Shown in pieces: positions 11,652-23,629 of a stretch of 64,000 bases of DNA. The notes beneath the pieces were generated by a model that worked only from the letters and a program-made list of their open reading frames with translations, ran no database searches and was not told the origin of the DNA. Source of the stretch: Conus ventricosus (Eukaryota; Mollusca; Gastropoda; Neogastropoda; Conidae); NCBI GenBank assembly GCA_018398815.1, contig CM031628.1, positions 6,277,424-6,341,423 on the forward strand, written 5' to 3'. The position numbers were made by a program, and so were the translations under genes. How positions within the stretch are numbered: position 1 is the first letter of the stretch; each line of letters begins with the position of its first letter.

Positions 11652-12345
11652 CTTGCGTGGTCCAGTGATCTTTTAGGCTTTGCTGACGGGGGCATCAAAA
11701 CTCAGCTAGATGGTTAGTTGTGAACACTGCTAGGCCTGTATAGCCAAGTTGCTGACTGGCCAAGCATTACGTGGTAGGAATTGATGCCCCTGGTAGGGTC
11801 TCCCATGTCAGAAAGGTTACGAGCGAGGGCCCAGAAAATAGTAACCCGCCTTTTTCCTATTCTGTCTTCTGCCTTTCTTAACGGATCTTTTTCTTTCTTC
11901 GTCTCCCCTTCAAGTCTTCTTTTCCACACTCCTTTTCTCTCTGTGGTCTCCTTAAGATCCGCCGCGTTGGCCGTGCAGTGCGACCTGTGTCGAGGGGAAT
12001 GAGATCCTGGTGATTGAGAGGGCCAGCGCCCTCAACACATCACTTTGGCTCGGACCTCTCCTAGACAGGGAGTACACTTTGGCCCGGGTGTACTAATCGG
12101 CTCCCCTTCTTGGGGCTGGGTCAAAACAGGCATTTCTCTGGCTGGCCAAGATAACCCCTGTAGTGCTCAGCTCTCTGTTCCCGGGAGTTGGGCATGATCA
12201 GGGGGGATAGGGTTTGTAGGTTTTTGTCTGTTGTATATCTCTCCTGAAGCCTGGAAGGGGTCAAGACAGTGATCCTTGGCCCTGGCCCCTTAGTTGGACT
12301 CCAAGGTGGGTGGGTAAGGGAGGGATGAAATATAATAATATACAC

Positions 12346-13673
12346 ATGGCTTTTTCAAAAAATATCCCCCCCCCAAAAGGAAGAGGAAGGCAGCATCCCC
12401 TTTTTCAGAGGACTTGCAAACAGACAGCGATTCTGATACTGAGGTACGACAGAAGACAGGTTTCTGGGCTTCCTGGCTCGTGATGGAAGGGACGGAGCAG
12501 GAAAGACCCCTTTCATCTCTGAGCCCTTTTGCCATCCAAAAGGGCTTTCAAGGTCTAGCAGGTGACCCTCAGTCAGTCAAAAGGTTGAGGAATGGCTCAT
12601 TTCTAATTCAATGTCGATCAAAAAAGCAATCTGAACAGCTGTTGAGAGCAACAAAGATAGTGGACAGGGAGATCAGGGTGACTCCTCATAAACAGTTAAA
12701 TTCGTCAAAAGGTGTGATTCGCTGCAGAGATCTATCAGGGGTCTCAGAGGCAGAAATCAAGACGGAACTGGCGTCCCAAGGTGTGACGGAGGTGCGCAGG
12801 GTGACGGTAAAGAAAGGTTCAGAGAGAGTGGACACCAACACCCTCTTTCTGACGTTCTGCAACCCTGTGCTGCCTCCGGTCATCAAAGTCGGTTACCTAA
12901 ATGTTCATGTTCAGCTGTATGTGCCGTCCCCGTTAAGGTGTTTCAGATGCCAGAGGTTTGGCCATGTCAGAGACCGCTGTTCTGGGCAGGAGGTGTGCGG
13001 TTTTTGCTGCAAGGCAACCCATGATGGGCCGTGCAAAGATCCGGCACATTGTGCTAACTGCGGTGGCGAACATCCCTCCTCTTCCAGAAACTGTCCTCTT
13101 TGGATTCAAGAATCCACAATACAGCGCATTAAAACGGAAAAGATCTCCTTTTTTGAAGCCCGCAAGCAGGTTGTGGGCAGTCAGACGCCCACAGCATCTT
13201 CATATGCTTCGGCCGTAAAGAAAATTTCCACTCGGTCAGTCTGCTGCCAGACTGATGAATTTATCTTTTCAAAGACACTGCAAGGAAGAACTGTCAGCTC
13301 TGGTGGAAGCAGGTCCACCACCTCCCAACCCACAGTGAATGCCCCTGGTGGAGGCAAAAAATCCGCCACCCCTCAGACTGCCCAGCAGTCTACAACATCT
13401 GCTGCTGGGCAGATTAAAAAACCAGCACCCGCAACTCGAATTCCTCTGTCCAGCGCCCGTGTGGGCAAGGGAGTTCAACCCAGTGTGGAGATGGTGGAGA
13501 TGAGGAAGAAACCTCCACCATCTCCCAAATCCAGACCTCCACCATCTCCAAACTCCAGGCCTTTGTCACCTGCAGGCAAGTCTGCCAGCAGGTCCAAAGA
13601 CCACCACAGTCCAGTGAAACTAACTAATAAATTCGCTCCATTAGAAGCGGACGTTGAAGAGGAGATGACCTGA
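12346..13673 (+). pseudogene. LINE copy 1 ORF1 (Gag-like, three CCHC knuckles)
   Basis: RNA-binding ORF1 protein. The likely start ATG is at 12346 (ATGGCTTTTTC), matching the ATG used in other copies. A run of nine C at about 12367 throws the frame, so the uninterrupted part begins at 12414 and runs about 420 codons to TGA at 13671. Order: acidic N-terminus; conserved block with GFWASWLV and RLRNGSFLIQCRSK; RVTPHKQLNSSKGVIRC; three zinc knuckles CFRCQRFGHVRDRC, CGFCCKATHDGPC and CANCGGEHPSSSRNCP (about 12940-13100); Ser/Pro-rich tail. It is the best preserved ORF1 here, and the homopolymer break could be a sequencing error. Confidence 0.85.
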
Positions 13674-13698
13674 TTTCTCTCCTTTTCGCCTCTGCACC

Positions 13699-15126
13699 AT
13701 GGATAGTACAATATTCCATTGGAATATCCGTGGTCTAAATTCCAACTTCGAGGAGCTGCAGCTTCTGTGTCAGTCTCTAAAACCTTCCGTCGTGGCTCTT
13801 CAAGAAACTCAAATTCAAAGCCAGAAGACCTTTACTCTTTCTGGCTTTAATATTCTTTCGAAACCTGCACAACCATCCACGTTGGGACTGTCGGGCGGTG
13901 TTGCCCTTCTCCTACACAAAACTTTGTTGTATAGTCCTGTCACTCTGTCTACCTCCCTTCAGGCTGTAGCTGCGAGAGTCACTCTCCACAAGACTGTGAC
14001 AATCTGTTCCCTTTATCTCTCACCTTCTGTCCCAGTTTGTCGTCAGGACCTTGTCAGTCTGATAGAACTTCCTCGACCTTTTTTGCTGTTGGGTGACTTT
14101 AACGGTCACAATCCTCTTTGGGGTAGTGCCAGTACGTCATCCAGAGGTTTGCTAATTGAGGATGTCCTTTCAGATTTGGATTTATGTTGTCTGAACGACG
14201 GATCTGCAACTTATCTCCACTCTTCCACAGGGTCACTCTCGTGTTTAGATTTGTCGGTTTGTGACCCCTCGCTGGTCCTGGACTATGAGTGGTCTGTCCA
14301 TGACGATCTGCACGGAAGTGACCATTTCCCTGTTCTTTTACAGCCCATATTAACTTAAACCGCCTCTGTCTCTCAACATCTCAATTATAAGAAAGCAAAC
14401 TGGGATCTATTTGCAACCACTATTTCAAAAGAATTCCAGGACACTGATTTTTTTCAGAGTCCAGACCCAGCAGAATCACTGACTAACACCGTGATCAAGT
14501 GTGCTAAAGCTTGTATTCCAGTGTCTTCCGATAAACTTCAAATGCCAAAAACACCCTGGTTCAATTCAGACTGCCAACAAATTTCAAAAGTTCGCAAACA
14601 GGCTCAGCGTCGGGTATACCAATGATCTTCAGGTCCCAACGCTAGAGCCCATCAGAAACTCCGTGCGAAATCGAGACACACTTTCAAAATGAGTAAACGT
14701 CGGTCCTGGAGAAACTTCTGCTCCAGGCTGACATCTAAAACTTCCAAGAAAAAAGTTTGGAACATCATTAGAAAAATCAAAGGGAAGAACACCAACCCCT
14801 CCATTCATCACTTGAAACTTGCTGATGCTCTGATCACTGACAAACAAGCTGTTGCCAATCTGTTGGCCTCCACCATCCAACAGAACTCCTCTTCTTCAAA
14901 TAAATCTGCAGTCTTTTTAAGAAACTGAGGTTAGAGAGAAATCTTCATACAATTTCACATCAGACAACTCTGAAACCTATAATCTTCCTTTTTCAATCAT
15001 TGAACTCAAATTAGCTTTACAAACCTGCACTGATTCTGCCCCTGATCTGGATGACATTCATTATCAGGTTGTGAAACATTTTCCAGAAAGCTGTCTCCAG
15101 ACTCTTCTTCAAGTCTATAACTGTCA
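13699..15126 (+). pseudogene. LINE copy 1 ORF2, endonuclease domain and linker (truncated)
   Basis: ATG sits in CACCATGG, 25 bases after the ORF1 stop. The apurinic-type endonuclease is recognisable: FHWNIRGLNSN at the N-terminus, VALQETQI, LLGDFNGHNPLWGS and LHGSDHFPVLL. A TAA at 14356 replaces the Glu codon found in copies 3 and 4. Two codons are also reduced where copies 3 and 4 have LIGELPRPF (LIELPRPF here). Beyond the stop the frame continues to the linker (MPKTPWFNSDC, SRRSWRNFCSRL-like) until the LTR insertion at 15126. RT is absent from this copy. Confidence 0.85.
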
Positions 15127-16257
15127 TGTGACGTAGCCTCACATCAAGGCATGTGACGCTCCATCACATGTAGTTTAGTGATATGAATCATTTCCCCAGG
15201 CCACTACTAAAAAGGAAGAATATTCATGTGGCTTGACTAGTGTAGCGGGCGTCCCCAAATAATTGTGAGATATACTCATTAAAGAAAGAAGCGTGGTCAT
15301 TGGGTGAAAGTGACCACTGAGAGATAGTTTAATAAGGGTTGGTAAGGTGCTGGTCATGTGTTTTGAACACTGAGTATGCACTCACTAGGAGGAGGGAGGA
15401 AAGAATGAGTTTTAGCCCAGCAGATGGCCTAGAGACTCGAACCTGTCAGGACGCTGGTCCTCGTTGCTGACCAGTCATTACCAGGTAAGCCATAGATAGT
15501 TGGGGAAAGCTACAGGGGGAAACCTAAAGAAAAGAGAAAGAAAGAATTCATATGTTGAATTAGGAAGCAGGTTACTTACACGAACCTTATTCGTGTTTCA
15601 GCCCTTCACCCTTCGCCCTTCACCCTTCACCTTTCAACCCATGAGGTGGTTGAAGATGGCCATGGTGTGGGGAACACACCGGTAGTTCAGCCCCTACAAG
15701 TAAAGACTCCAGGGAGAGGAGTCGGAACTCGTAATCTCTCCAGGGACAGGAGAAGTCAAGGGAGAGGAGTCGGAACTCGTCATCTCTCCAGGGACAGGAG
15801 AAGTCGAGGGAGAGGAGTTGGAACTCTTCATTTCTCCAGTGAAGAAGTCGAGGAAGAGGAGTCGGAAATCATATCTCCAGTGACGGGAGAAAATCAAAGG
15901 GGCGATACGATGTCTGTGAGAGACAGGGACTCATGATAGTATGAAGTCTTGTGTTTGATGCAGGTGTGGCATCAATGAGTACTGGAGTTATTTATTCTCC
16001 GGGTTTGGATTTTGGGTTAATGTAATGTGAAGGCCATGACTTTATATATTCTGGAATGAATTAGTTTATCTCAATGAAAAGAGAGATACAAGTATAAAAA
16101 CTGTTTATAAATTGTTTGATGTGAATTAGTAAAGTGTTTTCCCTGAAGAAAGAGGGGAGAAGAAAAACATTCGATAGTGCGCCTTTTGGTTGATTGGAAA
16201 GATTGCGTGTGCGTATGGAGTAAATGCTGTCATGAATGCGCGTGTGCAAAAGTGACA
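15127..16257 (+). mobile_element. putative 5' LTR of a Ty3/Gypsy-like element
   Basis: Starts TGTGACGTAG right where LINE copy 1 breaks off. Ends ...AAAAGTGACA immediately before a primer-binding-site-like GTGGTGACCCCGAC. Length about 1.13 kb. TG...CA ends and the abutting PBS support an LTR. No second LTR is in the window, so the two-copy test cannot be made. It carries a purine-rich VNTR (15705-15890). Confidence 0.6.
15705..15890. repeat. about 51-bp purine-rich tandem repeat inside the LTR
   Basis: Three to four units of AGAGGAGTCGGAACTCGT and CATCTCTCCAGGGACAGGAG with substitutions. Repeats in the U3 part of LTRs are often transcription-control elements. That role is inference. Confidence 0.8.
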
Positions 16258-16272
16258 GTGGTGACCCCGACT
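16258..16272 (+). promoter_or_regulatory. primer-binding-site-like sequence
   Basis: GTGGTGACCCCGAC directly follows the putative LTR end. TGGTGACCCCGAC resembles PBS sequences of animal Gypsy elements. Priming tRNA not determined. Confidence 0.5.
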
Positions 16273-17793
16273 AGGCCCGACGTAGCTACCGTTTTTCCCC
16301 TGTAAAAAAAAAAAAAAAAGAAAGGATTTCTATTTGTGCCTTGGGGGCCTGAAAAAAAAAAAAAGAAAGATTTCTATTTGTACCCTCAAAGGAAAGATAT
16401 CTGTTTTGTCCCCTCGGGGTTTGAAAAAAAAAGAAGATATATTTTCATTAAAAAGGAAAAGATTTTGATTTATACCCTCAAGGGTTTGAGGGAAGGAAAA
16501 AAAAAAGAAAGTTTAATTATTTATTGTGTATTTGTATTTTTTTTCTGTTTATATGTGTGAGTGAGTTTATTTTCAGTGCGAGTGAGGACTTCTCTCTTAG
16601 TTCTGACTCTGAGTTTTGCTAGTGTTTTTTGTTTGTTTGTAAGTTCCTAATTTTTTTTCCCCCGATCGGTGAGCCCCACCGCTTTTCGCTACCTTGAGCG
16701 ACTAGTTCAAGAGTGGGAGCAGCCGTGATTCCCTATTTTGTCCTTTTCCCCGATCGGTGAGCCCCACCGCTTCTCGCTACATTGAGCGGTTAGTTCAAGA
16801 GTGGGAGCAGCCGTGATTGCCCTTATTAGGTTTATTTTGTTGGTTTTTTCTTTCTCTCTGTCCTATCGTTTCATTTCAAGTAGTCCCCTTTCCCAGAGTT
16901 TGAACCGACCTTGTCTCCTTCAACAGGACAGAGGTTGACAAGTGCGGGGAAAACTCCTCCAAATAAAATTCTTCTATTGTTTTTTTTGGTGTTGTGATTT
17001 TTTCTTTGCGTTTTGGGTGAAACTGAATGTACATTTATTGATTGATTGTTAATTATTTTGTATTATCACTGTAGTGTGTTTATTGTGCGTGATTTGTTTT
17101 CCCGTCTCCAGTTTCACGGGAGACAGTGACCACTAGGGTGCTGTCTGAGGGCTCTTTTGCTTTTCTTGATTTCTTCTCACTATTCAGATCCTGTGTATCC
17201 TTTCATTTCCTTTTCACCCCCTTTTCAAAACCTCTTAAACCTTCTCTTCAATAAGCTCCTATCTAGTTTTCTTTTCTACATTTTCATCTTTTAGGTAGGA
17301 TTTCCGCTAGTTTGTGTTTCTTCCCCTCTTTTTAATTGTTTGTGATTTCATTCGTTTTGTAAATTTATATTCATTTATCGTATAAGGCGATACATTTGTT
17401 TTGTAAATTCATTTGAAATTAAGTAAGAAAGAAAGACTGACAACAAGAACATTAAGAACTAAAACTTTATAAAGAATTTATTTTCAGAAAACTTTATTGT
17501 GTTTTTTTTTCCTTTCTTAGGAAAAAACAGATTAGCATTGAACGTGATATTTTTTTAAAATTACAAATTGAATCCTGTTTTCGAGAACAAAATACTTCTG
17601 GAAAAATACATTCCTTGTGTTTCATATCTACCTTGTTTTAGTAAGCTGTTTTCTGTTTATGCCGGAAATTGAATTCTTTATTTATATATATTATAATTAC
17701 GTTTTGTGAAACATATCGCATCATCATATATCGCCTTATTTTTATTCATACTTAGAAATTGTTTTGTGTTTATAATTTTGTTGACGGTTCATT
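16273..17793 (+). other. Gypsy-like leader (untranslated), AT-rich, with an 87-bp duplication
   Basis: Between PBS and gag lies about 1.5 kb without a credible reading frame. 16310-16520 has three A-rich blocks with related spacers. At 16660-16820 an about 87-bp unit is duplicated (CCCGATCGGTGAGCCCCACC, then GTTCAAGAGTGGGAGCAGCC). Packaging or IRES-like roles are possible but not shown. Confidence 0.6.
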
Positions 17794-19149
17794 ATGGATG
17801 ATTTTGATAAATATGTTCAACAAGCGGAACGCTTGGGTTTTGATGGAGAAAAACTTACCAACTATGTGCAACAATGCATAGATAGGGCAGACAGGCTAAG
17901 AGAGAGAGAAGAAAATCAAAGGAAACTAGAAAGTGAAGAAAGAAGACTACAGAGGGAAGCTGAAGTTGAAGAGAGAAGATTACAGAGGGAAGCTGAAGCT
18001 GAAGAAAAAAGACTACAGAGGAAGCTGAAGAAAAAAGACTACAGAGGGAAGCTGAAGATAAAGAACGTCAATTTAAGTTGAGGCAGTTAGAACTAGAGAC
18101 TGATGCTGAAATTAAAAGATTACAGGCATCGAGAGAACCTCCACCAGTCGGTTCCGCAAGCGCGCCTCAACCGAAAACAGCATATATTCCAAAGTTGCCG
18201 CCTTTCGAGGAAAAAACGGATGACATTGATAGTTTTCTTTTCCGTTTTGAAAGTCACGCAACGTCTTGTGGTTGGCCAAAGGAGAAGTGGACATTGTATA
18301 TTGCGTCGTTGTTTAAGGGTAGCGCTTTGGCACTGTACCACACACTCGCGGCGAAACAAAATTTAACTTGGCATCAGTTGAAAGAAGAACTCCTTAAGAA
18401 ATTTCAATGTTCTGCTGATCGTTTTCGCGAACGTTTCCGTTCTGTGCGCCCTGACAAAGGAGAATCGTTTCCGTCGTTTCTAATCCGTATGAGTCATTGG
18501 ATCAATGGATCGATTTATCAAAGACGAACAAAACTTTTCAATCACTGCGAGATCTCCTTCTTAGAGAACAACTTTTCCAGAGCGTGAGCAAAGATCTGGC
18601 CACTTTCCTTAAAGAAAGGCAATTTGAAAGCGTTGAGGAAATGTGTCAGATGGCTGATCAGTATTGTAATCGCTCACCCAGATAAGGGCGTGGCTAGGAA
18701 AGGAGAATTTTCTATCTTTGAGTCTCATGCGTGATGTACTATCCCATCGGACAGGGAAGTTAACAGGAAAGGAAAATCGTGGGTCATTTCTGAGTCCTCA
18801 AGGATATACCTATCCTAGGAACGGACAGGGATCTTTCCGCGGTTCGAGTGACTTTCGTCAGTACCAGTACTCACCGCAGGAAAAACCCGTTGCTCTTCAG
18901 CAAACGTTCCGAGGTCGTGGACAACGACCACCACGTAGACCTTTTGGGCCAGTTCGTGGACAGAACAGAAGTTCACAAAATCAGTCAGCTGCTGATCAGA
19001 CAATGCGATGTTTCTTTTGTGATGGCAAGTTCCATTTGAAAAAGAATTGCCCTTTCAAACCAAATGATTCAAAATCCGCATTAGTCTCCACTGATTGTGA
19101 AGAAGGCCTTGTTTGGCACCACATCAATCTGTTGATGGACTGGTGTTAG
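17794..19149 (+). pseudogene. Ty3/Gypsy-like Gag
   Basis: ATG at 17794 starts MDDFDKYVQQAERLGFDG. A highly charged coiled coil of about four 33-bp repeats follows (RRLQREAE units, 17935-18055). Its third repeat has lost one base, which breaks the frame. Frame recovers at 18078: YIPKLPPFEE, DDIDSFLFRFE and GSALALYHTLA form the capsid-like region. One more slip occurs near 18495. FQSLRDLLLREQLF continues it to about 18680, and 18718-19149 holds the basic tail and one CCHC knuckle (CFFCDGKFHLKKNC, about 19009-19050). Family is Ty3/Gypsy-like by Gag architecture. All breaks are single-base indels. Confidence 0.8.
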
Positions 19150-19371
19150 AAAACGGAGCCATCAATGGATTGCAGGCTTCGGTTTTGCGAGACACTGGGT
19201 GCACCACTGCTGGTGTAAGAAAATCTTTCGTGCTTCAAAACCAGTATCTCGACACTGTCCAAAAGTGTAGGTCGTTTGGAGGCAAGATTGAAACGTTTCC
19301 GCTGGTGAAAATTTCAGTCGATACACCGTACTACTCCGGATTTCTCACCGCCTGTGTTATTGATAACCCAA
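19113..19371 (+). pseudogene. start of Gypsy-like aspartic protease, truncated
   Basis: In the frame overlapping the end of Gag, SVLRDTGCT carries the DTG active-site triad of retropepsins. GGKIETFPLVKISVDTPYY follows as the beta-strand/flap region. Similarity stops at about 19371 in a CA microsatellite (19375-19415). RT, RNase H and integrase are missing, so the element is a deleted remnant. Confidence 0.75.
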
Positions 19372-19415
19372 CACCACACACACACACACCACACACACAC
19401 ACACAACACAAAACA

Positions 19416-20145
19416 CACTAATGGTACTACCAACAAACACCTTTAATTTGAATTTGCCGATAGAATAGTAGTAGTGATTGGAAATGTATTATTTTAATTA
19501 TAATAATTATTCACTTATTATTGTTATGCCTACTACCATTACTGTTATCAGTAGTATTATTTTGCTTGTAGTGAATATGTTATCCTCTACGTTTCCCTTT
19601 AATTAGGCCTACGTTGCTCTACATGCAACCATAGTACATATAAAATGTAGCAACAATGAAAGAAATATGTATATATACAATGGTGTAAATACGGCCCCTT
19701 TACAAATCGTAACTAACTTTTCATTCACAAAGATTTTTGCCAACGCCTAGCCTACTTCGCCGTAGGGCGTACAGTCTTTGCTTCGGCTTGTACCAGGCCG
19801 GCCAACGACGCATGCGGCGCGCGCCAGCAGGTTTTTGCCGGTCACAAAGTTCTGTCAGAAAGTTTTAAACACGAACTTAATTATGGTACTCGCAGAGAAG
19901 AGCGAAATGCCAGCTTTTGTCACACTCTCAAGTACTCACTGCGCTATTGATCTCCTACAGAAATTATAGTCTAAAAACGCTGTACAGTAATATATGTTGC
20001 ACAGTCTCGAAGCGTCCAAACACACACGCTGTGTGACACAGTGTCTGGCAGTGCGGTGCTGACTGGTTAGGGCCTAGCCGGAGTCAAAAGGCAAAGCGTT
20101 GAGCGAACTGAATGCAGTGGCTCTGAGTGTGCCCGCGCCGCCGTG
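19416..20145. other. no gene seen (unassigned AT-rich interval)
   Basis: AT-rich sequence with no protein motif or transposon end that I recognise. The last part (19780-20140) is more GC-rich and may be older host sequence. Confidence 0.4.
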
Positions 20146-20302
20146 TTCTAATTCAATGTCGATCAAAAAAGCAATCTGAACAGCTGTTGAGAGCAACAAA
20201 ACTAGTGGACAGGGAGGTCAGGGTGACTCCTCATAAACAGTTAAATTCGTCAAAAGGTGTGTATTCGCTGCAGAGATCTATCAGGTGTCTCGGAGGCAGA
20301 GA
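20146..20302 (+). pseudogene. LINE copy 2: internal ORF1 fragment
   Basis: LIQCRSKKQSEQLLRATKL to NSSKGV and then a 1-base slip. It matches ORF1 of copy 1 at about 12600-12760. It is truncated on the left at TTCTAATTC and interrupted on the right, mid-codon after GGCAGAGA, by the 5' end of copy 3. Confidence 0.85.
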
Positions 20303-21043
20303 CCCTCCGGGGGTTGCGACCTTGTCGTGATCGAGGGCTTGCGCGGTCCAGTGATCCCTTAGGCTTTGCTGGCGGGGGGGCATCAATACTTGGGAGATAG
20401 GCTGGTTTTTTCACACTGCTTGTAGGCCTGAGAGGTGAAGATGCTGTATGGCCTAAGCGTAACGTGGTAAGGAGTTGATGCCCCTGATAGGGCTTCCCAT
20501 GTCAGATAGGCTAAGGGTGAGGATCCTGACTAAGAGTAACCCGCCTTTCTCCTTTTCTTGTTTTCTGCCTCCCTTACTTGGCCCTTTTCTATCTTCGTCT
20601 CCCCTTCAAGTCTTCTTTTCCACACTCCTTTTCTCTCTGTGGTCTCCTTAAGATCCGCCGCGTTTGCCGTGCGGGTGCGACCTGTGTCAGAGGGGAATGA
20701 GATCCTGGTGATTGAGAGGGCCAGCGCTCTCAACACATCACTTTGGCTCGGACCTCTCCTAGACAGGGAGTACACTTTGGCCCGGGTGTACTAATCGGCT
20801 CCCCTTCTTGGGGTTGGGTCAAGACGGGCAGTTCCCCAGCTGGCCAAGTAAACCCCTGCAGTGCTCAGCTCTCTGTTCCCGGGAGTTGAGCATGATCGGG
20901 GGGGATAGGGTTGGTTGCTTCTGCTTGTCGTATGTCTCTCCCGAAGCCTGGAAGGGGTCAAGACATTGGTTTCTTGGCCCTGGGCCCCTTAGTTGGACTC
21001 CAAGGTGGGTGGGTAAGGGAGGGATGAATTACAATAACTAAAT

Positions 21044-22343
21044 ATGGCTTCTTTAAAAAATATCCCCCCCAAAGGAGAGGAAGGCAGCATCCTGTTTCAG
21101 GGGATTTCGAAGGTGGACAGTGATTCAGATACTGAGGTACGACAAAGGACAGGATTCTGGCTTCCTGGCGCGTAATGGAAGGGACAGAGCAGGAAGACCC
21201 CTTTCAGCTCTGAGCCCTTTTGCTATCCAGAAGGGCTTCAGGTTTAGCAGGTGACCCTCAATCCATCAAAAGATTGCGAAATGGCTCATTCTCATTCAAT
21301 GTAGAACAGAAAAACAGTCTGAACAGCTGCTGAAGGCAACGAACTTGTGGACAGGGAGATCAAGGTAACTCCCCACAAACAGTTAAATTCATCAAAGGCG
21401 TGATTCGCTGCCGGGATTTATCTGGTGTCACAGAGGCAGAGATCAAATCGGAGCTGGCGTCCCAGGGTGTGACGGAGGTGCGCAGGGTGACAGTAAAGAA
21501 GGGTGCAGAAAGAGTGGACACCAACACCCTCTTTCTGACATTCTGCAACCCTGTGCTGCCTCCGGTCATCAAAGTCGGCTACCTGAATGTTCGTGTTCAG
21601 CTGTATGTGCCGTCCCCGTTGAGGTGCTTTAGGTGCCAGAGGTTTGGCCATGTCAGGGAACCGCTGTTCTGGGCAGGAGGTGTGTGGTATTTGCTGCAAG
21701 GCAACCCATGATGGGCCGTGCAAAGATCCGGCACATTGTGCTAACTGCGGTGGTGACCATCCCTCCTCTTCACGAAACTGTCCTTTTTGGATTCAAGAAT
21801 CTGCTATCCAACGTGTCAAAACGGAAAGAAGATCTCTTTTTTGAAGCCCGGAAACAGGTTGTGGCAGTCAGACGCCGACAGCTTCTTCCTATGCTTCGGC
21901 TGTAAAGAAAATTCCCACAGTTTCTACTAGGTCAGTCTGCTGCCAGACTGATGAATTCATGTTTTCAAAGACATTGCAAGTAAGATCTGTCAGTTCTGGT
22001 GGTAGCAGGTCCACCACCTTCCAACCCAAAATGAATGCCCTGGTGGAGGCAAAAATCCGCCACCCCTCAGACTGCCCAGCAGTCTACAACATCTGCTGCT
22101 GGGCAGATTAAAAAGCCAGCACCCCAACCTCGAACTCCTCAGTCCAGTGCCCGTGCGGGCAAGGGAGTTCAAACCCAGTGTGGAGATGGTGGAGATGAGG
22201 AAGAAAACCTCCACCATCTCCCAATCCAGACCTTCTTCGCCTGTTGGCAAGTCTGCCAGCAGGTCTGTAGACCAACACACTCCAGTGAGCTGAATAACAA
22301 ATTCGCTCCATTGGAGGCAGACGTTGATGAGGAGATGACCTGA
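21044..22343 (+). pseudogene. LINE copy 3 ORF1 (frameshifted)
   Basis: ATG 21044 (ATGGCTTCTTTAAAA) to TGA 22341. Same protein as copy 1 ORF1 but broken by many 1-base indels. Recognisable pieces are VIRCRDLSGVTEAEIKSEL (from 21400), CFRCQRFGHVRE with a lost base in the first knuckle, CCKATHDGPC, CANCGGDHPSSSRNC and the NKFAPLEADVDEEMT end. Not functional as it stands. Confidence 0.8.
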
Positions 22344-22369
22344 TCTCTCTCCTTTTCGCCCTCTGCACC

Positions 22370-23629
22370 ATGGATAATACAATATTCCATTGGAATATCC
22401 GTGGTCTAAATTCCAACTTAGAGGAGCTGCAGCTTCTGTGTCAGTCTCTAAAACCTTCCGTCGTGGGCTCTTCAAGAAACATCAAATTCAAAGCCAGAAG
22501 ACCTTTACTCTTTCTGGCTTTAATATTCTTTCGAAACCTGCACAACCATCCACGTTGGGACTGTCGGGTGGTGTTGCCCTTCTCCTGCACAAAACTCTGA
22601 TATATAGTCCTGTCGCTCTGTCTACCTCCCTTCAGGCTGCAGCTGCGAGAGTCACTCTCCACAAGACTGTCACAATCTGTTCTCTTTATCTATCTCCTTC
22701 TGTTCCGGTTTGTCGTCAGGACCTTGTCAGTCTGATAGGAGAACTTCCTCGACCTTTTTTGCTGTTGGGTGACTTTAACGGTCACAATCCTCTTTGGGGT
22801 AGTGTCAGTTCGTCACCCAGAGGTCTGCTTCTTGAGGATGTCCTTTCTGACTTTGATTTGTGTTGTCTGAACGATGGAGCTCCAACTACCTCCACTCTTC
22901 CACAGGTTCACTTTCGTGTTTAGATTTGTCGGTTTGTGACCCCTCGCTGGTCCTGGACTATGAGGGGTCTGTCCATGACGATCTGCACGGAAGTGACCAT
23001 TTCCCTGTTCTTTTACAGCCCATATTAACTGAAACCGCCTTGTCTCTCAACATCTCAATTATAAGAAAGCAAACTGGGATCTATTTTCAACCACTATTTC
23101 AAAAGAATTCCGGACACTGATTTTTTTCAGAGTCCAGACCCAGTCGAATCTCTGACTAACACTGTGATAAACTGTGCTAAAACCTGTATTCCAGTGTCTT
23201 CCGACAAACTCCAAATGCCAAAAACACCCTGGTTCAATTCAGACTGCCAACAAATTTCAAAAGTTCGCAAACGGGCTCAGCGTCGGTATACACAACGACC
23301 TTCAGTCCCAACGCTAGAGCCCATCAGAAACTCCGTGCGAAATCGAGACACACTTTCAAAATGAGTAAACGTCGGTCCTGGAGAAACTTCTGCTCCAGGC
23401 TGACATCTAAAACTTCCAAGAAAAAAGTTTGGAACATCATTAGAAAATCAAAGGGAAGAACACAACCCCTCCATTCATCACTTGAAACTTGCTGATGGTC
23501 TGATCACTGACAAACAAGCTGTTGCCAATCTGTTGGCCTCCACCATCCAACAGAACTCCTCTTCTTCAAATAAATCTGCAGTCTTTTTAAGAAACAAAGA
23601 GGTTAGAGAGAAATCCTCATACAATTTCA
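22370..23629 (+). pseudogene. LINE copy 3 ORF2, part 1 (endonuclease)
   Basis: ATG in CACCATGG. FHWNIRGLNSN, GELPRPFLLLGDFNGHNPLW and LHGSDHFPVLLQPILTET show the EN domain with at least four frameshifts. Stops where copy 4 is inserted (CATACAATTTCA at 23629). Confidence 0.85.

Larger units (their letters stand above)
11616..15126 (+). mobile_element. LINE copy 1 (5'-complete, cut by an LTR element at its 3' side)
   Basis: It begins at CCCTCCGGGGGTTGC, the same first bases as copies 3, 4 and 5. A 5' UTR of about 730 bp precedes ORF1 (12346-13673) and ORF2 (from 13699). ORF2 ends abruptly in the RT-proximal linker at 15126, where TGTGACGTAG of a Gypsy-like LTR starts. With ORF1 carrying CCHC knuckles and ORF2 carrying EN, RT and RNase H (seen in full in other copies), the family belongs near the I/Nimb/jockey group. 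The exact clade is inferred from domain order only. Confidence 0.9.

Noticed and set aside
20525..20794. Small open frames in LINE 5' UTRs (e.g. SFLKVSLR-like, repeated at 11781, 31749)
   Set aside because: They recur only because the 5' UTR recurs. Frames are not conserved between copies.
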